NCBI GenBank assembly: GCA_002359825.1
Contig: DENY01000172.1
Span: 9,294-14,665 of the forward strand
Reading direction: 5' to 3'
DNA: 5,372 nucleotides
Origin: Bacteroidales bacterium UBA2632
GTDB taxonomy: Bacteria > Bacteroidota > Bacteroidia > Bacteroidales > Dysgonomonadaceae
The translations under genes were made by a program, and so were the position numbers. The notes under the pieces are model-generated. The model searched no databases. It was not told where the DNA came from and saw only the letters and a list, made by a program, of their open reading frames with translations. This document shows positions 3,253 through 5,372 of this stretch, piece after piece. Position 1 is the first letter of the stretch; every line of letters starts with the position of its first letter.

Positions 3253-5372
3253 ATGAAAAAACTTACTCTTATATTTGTTTTTCTTCTGAGTTCACTATCT
3301 GTTTTATTTTCAGAAATTCCTAAAAATACATACAACGTGAAAGAATATATATTAAGCAATGGTTTAACTGTATGGTTAAATGAAGATACCTCTCAACCGA
3401 AGGTTATTGGCAGTATCATTGTTAAAGCGGGTGCCAAAGATTCACCTAACACTGGAGTTGCACATTACTTTGAACATATAATGTTTAAAGGAACTGATAA
3501 GATTGGTACTATCAATTATGATGAAGAGGAAGTCTGGTTGGATGCTATTTCAGATAAGTACGACGAATTAGCAAACACTTCCGACAATGCTTTGCGTTTG
3601 GAGATACAAAAGCAGATCAACGAATTGTCTATTAAAGCCGCTGATTATGTTATTCCTAACGAATTCAATCGGCTCATTTCACAATATGGTGGAACCAGCT
3701 TGAATGCAGGTACTGCTTGGGACTATACGATGTATTTCAATACGTTTTCGCCACAATATATGGCACAGTGGTGTGAAATAAATAGCGAACGACTCATAAA
3801 CCCAGTGTTTCGTATGTTTCAGAGCGAACTCGAAACAGTGTATGAAGAGAAAAATATGTATGCCGATATGCTAGGCAGTCAGGCAGCAGAGAAAATAATA
3901 GAACAGTTCTTCAAACCCCATCCTTATCAATATCCTATAATAGGAAGCACAGACAACTTGAAAAATCCTCGTCTTTCAGAAATGGAGGAGTTTTTCAGTA
4001 CCTATTATGTAGCTGGCAATATGGGATTAGTGTTAAGTGGTCATTTTGATGCTGATGAGGTGTTGCCTATACTTGAAAAGACATTTGGTGAAGTAAAAAG
4101 AGGAAGTATAGAAAAAAAGGAGTTTGAAATGCCTGCTCCAATCAATGGAAAAGTAGACTTTACTGCAAAGATTCCTATCCCATTTGTAAGAGCCAATGCT
4201 CTGTTGTGGAGAGGAATTCCATCCAATCACCCCGATGAAGTTGCTTTAACTTTGGTTATGTCTCTATTGAGCAATGAAAATAAAACAGGTTTGCTGGATA
4301 AACTCACTATTGACGGCAAGATGATGATGAGTACTGGTTTTTCATTGAGCATGAATGATGCCGGTGCCATTGCATTGCTGGCAATACCTAATATCCCTTT
4401 TCAGACCTATGGTTATGCGCAAAAACTTCTATTTGGTGCAATAGAGAAAGTGAAAAGTGGAGACATTTCTGACGAAATGTTTCAGAGCCTAAAGCTGGAG
4501 CAACAACGTAATTATTTATTGGAATTGGAAAGCTTGGACAAACGAAATCAGAAAATGATTGAAGTGTTTGCAAAAGGTCTTTCTTGGACTGATTATCTGG
4601 ACCAAGCTAAACAGATTGAAACAATTACCAAACAAGATGTGGTACATATTGCAAATAAATACTTAACTAGCGATTACTTTGATGTGAAGAAGAAGACTGG
4701 CAAATATCCGAGTGCTAAGATTACCAAGCCCCCATTCAAGGCAATAGAAACAACTAACAGGGATGAGGAGTCTGACTATAGCAAATGGTTGGAAACAATA
4801 GAAAGTACAGACTTCACACCACGATATCTAAACTTACAGAAAGAGCTCAACGCAACATACATAGACTCCAATCAACTTATCACGTTATATCATACCTCCA
4901 ATGTGATGAACAATGTATTTGAGTTGACCATGAAATTTGAAATAGGAAATCGTGAACTTGCCACCCTTTCTCCTTTGGTGTCTTATCTGAATTATATTGG
5001 TACTAATAAGTATAGTGTGGATGAGTTCAATAATAAGTTGCAACAATTAGGCAGTACACTGAATTTTAATGTTAGTTCATCTCAATTTACAATTACAGTT
5101 TCAGGTTTCGATACAGCCTTTGAAGAAACATTCGATCTTGTCACTCACTTCCTTACCAATTTGAAAGCTGACAAGTCTAAACTAAAAAAGGTGATAAAGG
5201 AAAGAGGGCTTGAAGACAAAGCTACCCGAAAATCATCGGATGAATTGGGCAAAGCAATTGCTGAAAAAGTGAAGTTTGGAGATAATTCTAACTATCTCGC
5301 ACGTTTGTCGTTAAATGAATTGAAGAAAGTCTCGGCAGATCAATTTATTTCCGATTTGCAAAGAGTATTGTC
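3253..5372 (+). CDS. Secreted M16 (pitrilysin-family) zinc metallopeptidase, 3' end outside the window
   Basis: The frame is open for 706 codons with no stop and continues past the right edge; Bacteroidota relatives are typically over 900 residues. A signal peptide (Lys2-3, hydrophobic 4-19, likely cut near FS-E21) directs export, and no lipobox is present. The inverted zinc motif HxxEH is HYFEH: H71 and H75 bind zinc and E74 is the catalytic base. The distal zinc ligand is probably E199 in SELETVYEEKN. An insertion of nearly 50 residues (about 85-140) lies between them relative to pitrilysin. The M16 C-terminal subdomain covers about 225-430 (GLVLSGHFDADEVLPILEK near 258, then VRANALLWRG). 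After a charged linker near 500-525 a second M16 half begins (YLNLQKELNATYI, LITLYHTS) without an HxxEH, the usual catalytically silent partner. It probably degrades peptides in the periplasm or envelope. The ATG at 3253 is chosen because it opens directly on the signal peptide. It appears to be transcribed alone from its own promoter. Confidence 0.93.
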   Translation, partial: MKKLTLIFVFLLSSLSVLFSEIPKNTYNVKEYILSNGLTVWLNEDTSQPKVIGSIIVKAGAKDSPNTGVAHYFEHIMFKGTDKIGTINYDEEEVWLDAISDKYDELANTSDNALRLEIQKQINELSIKAADYVIPNEFNRLISQYGGTSLNAGTAWDYTMYFNTFSPQYMAQWCEINSERLINPVFRMFQSELETVYEEKNMYADMLGSQAAEKIIEQFFKPHPYQYPIIGSTDNLKNPRLSEMEEFFSTYYVAGNMGLVLSGHFDADEVLPILEKTFGEVKRGSIEKKEFEMPAPINGKVDFTAKIPIPFVRANALLWRGIPSNHPDEVALTLVMSLLSNENKTGLLDKLTIDGKMMMSTGFSLSMNDAGAIALLAIPNIPFQTYGYAQKLLFGAIEKVKSGDISDEMFQSLKLEQQRNYLLELESLDKRNQKMIEVFAKGLSWTDYLDQAKQIETITKQDVVHIANKYLTSDYFDVKKKTGKYPSAKITKPPFKAIETTNRDEESDYSKWLETIESTDFTPRYLNLQKELNATYIDSNQLITLYHTSNVMNNVFELTMKFEIGNRELATLSPLVSYLNYIGTNKYSVDEFNNKLQQLGSTLNFNVSSSQFTITVSGFDTAFEETFDLVTHFLTNLKADKSKLKKVIKERGLEDKATRKSSDELGKAIAEKVKFGDNSNYLARLSLNELKKVSADQFISDLQRVL

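Noticed and set aside
4033..4573. Three short minus-strand open frames inside the M16 gene
   Set aside because: They are fully embedded in a well-supported peptidase and show no family features.
3253..5372. Possible frameshift or pseudogene in the M16 gene
   Set aside because: A codon-by-codon read from 3253 to the edge shows no stop and continuous family-like sequence; it is simply cut by the window.
1..5372. CRISPR array, tRNA, rRNA, insertion sequence or attachment site
   Set aside because: No regularly spaced repeats, cloverleaf, transposase or terminal inverted repeats were seen on either strand.

Overview
The window looks like ordinary chromosome from an AT-rich member of the Bacteroidota, probably Bacteroidales. 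The evidence is promoter-like TAnnTTTG -7 boxes, few strong Shine-Dalgarno sites, and typical protein families: a LysM/type 1 periplasmic-binding C-terminal domain followed by a PorT-like barrel, DUF6132, a TrxP-like lipoprotein thioredoxin, and a two-domain M16 peptidase. No sequence search was possible, so family names rest on motif recognition. All genes found are on the + strand.

Left block (1-1325). The C-terminal part of a periplasmic-binding-fold protein (22-621) overlaps by four bases (ATGA) with a 235-residue secreted outer-membrane beta-barrel protein (618-1325). The first gene is preceded by an in-frame TAG at the very edge of the window. It lacks the signal peptide and N-terminal half expected for its family, so it may be truncated or broken.

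Intergenic 1326-1603 (278 bp) contains no convincing gene. It holds a weak hairpin followed by a T-rich stretch, a TACCTTTG -7 box and an ArsR-type inverted repeat that overlaps an upstream in-frame ATG.

Middle block (1604-3162). This is a compact, probably self-regulated operon: an ArsR/SmtB repressor with four cysteines, a tiny two-helix membrane protein of the DUF6132 type with a C-x4-C loop, a lipoprotein thioredoxin with WCGPC, and a DUF302 protein with two cysteines. A clear Rho-independent terminator ends it. Three of the products are predicted to carry paired cysteines. The C-terminal repressor cysteine can be aligned with that of the BigR/SqrR persulfide sensors. My inference is a thiol or sulfane-sulfur response module working at the inner membrane and in the periplasm. 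Metal, arsenic or general redox stress remain alternatives. This is the most interesting part of the window.

Right block (3163-5372). A good Bacteroidota-type promoter precedes a secreted M16 zinc peptidase with an HYFEH motif. The gene is open for 706 codons without a stop or frameshift and runs off the right edge.
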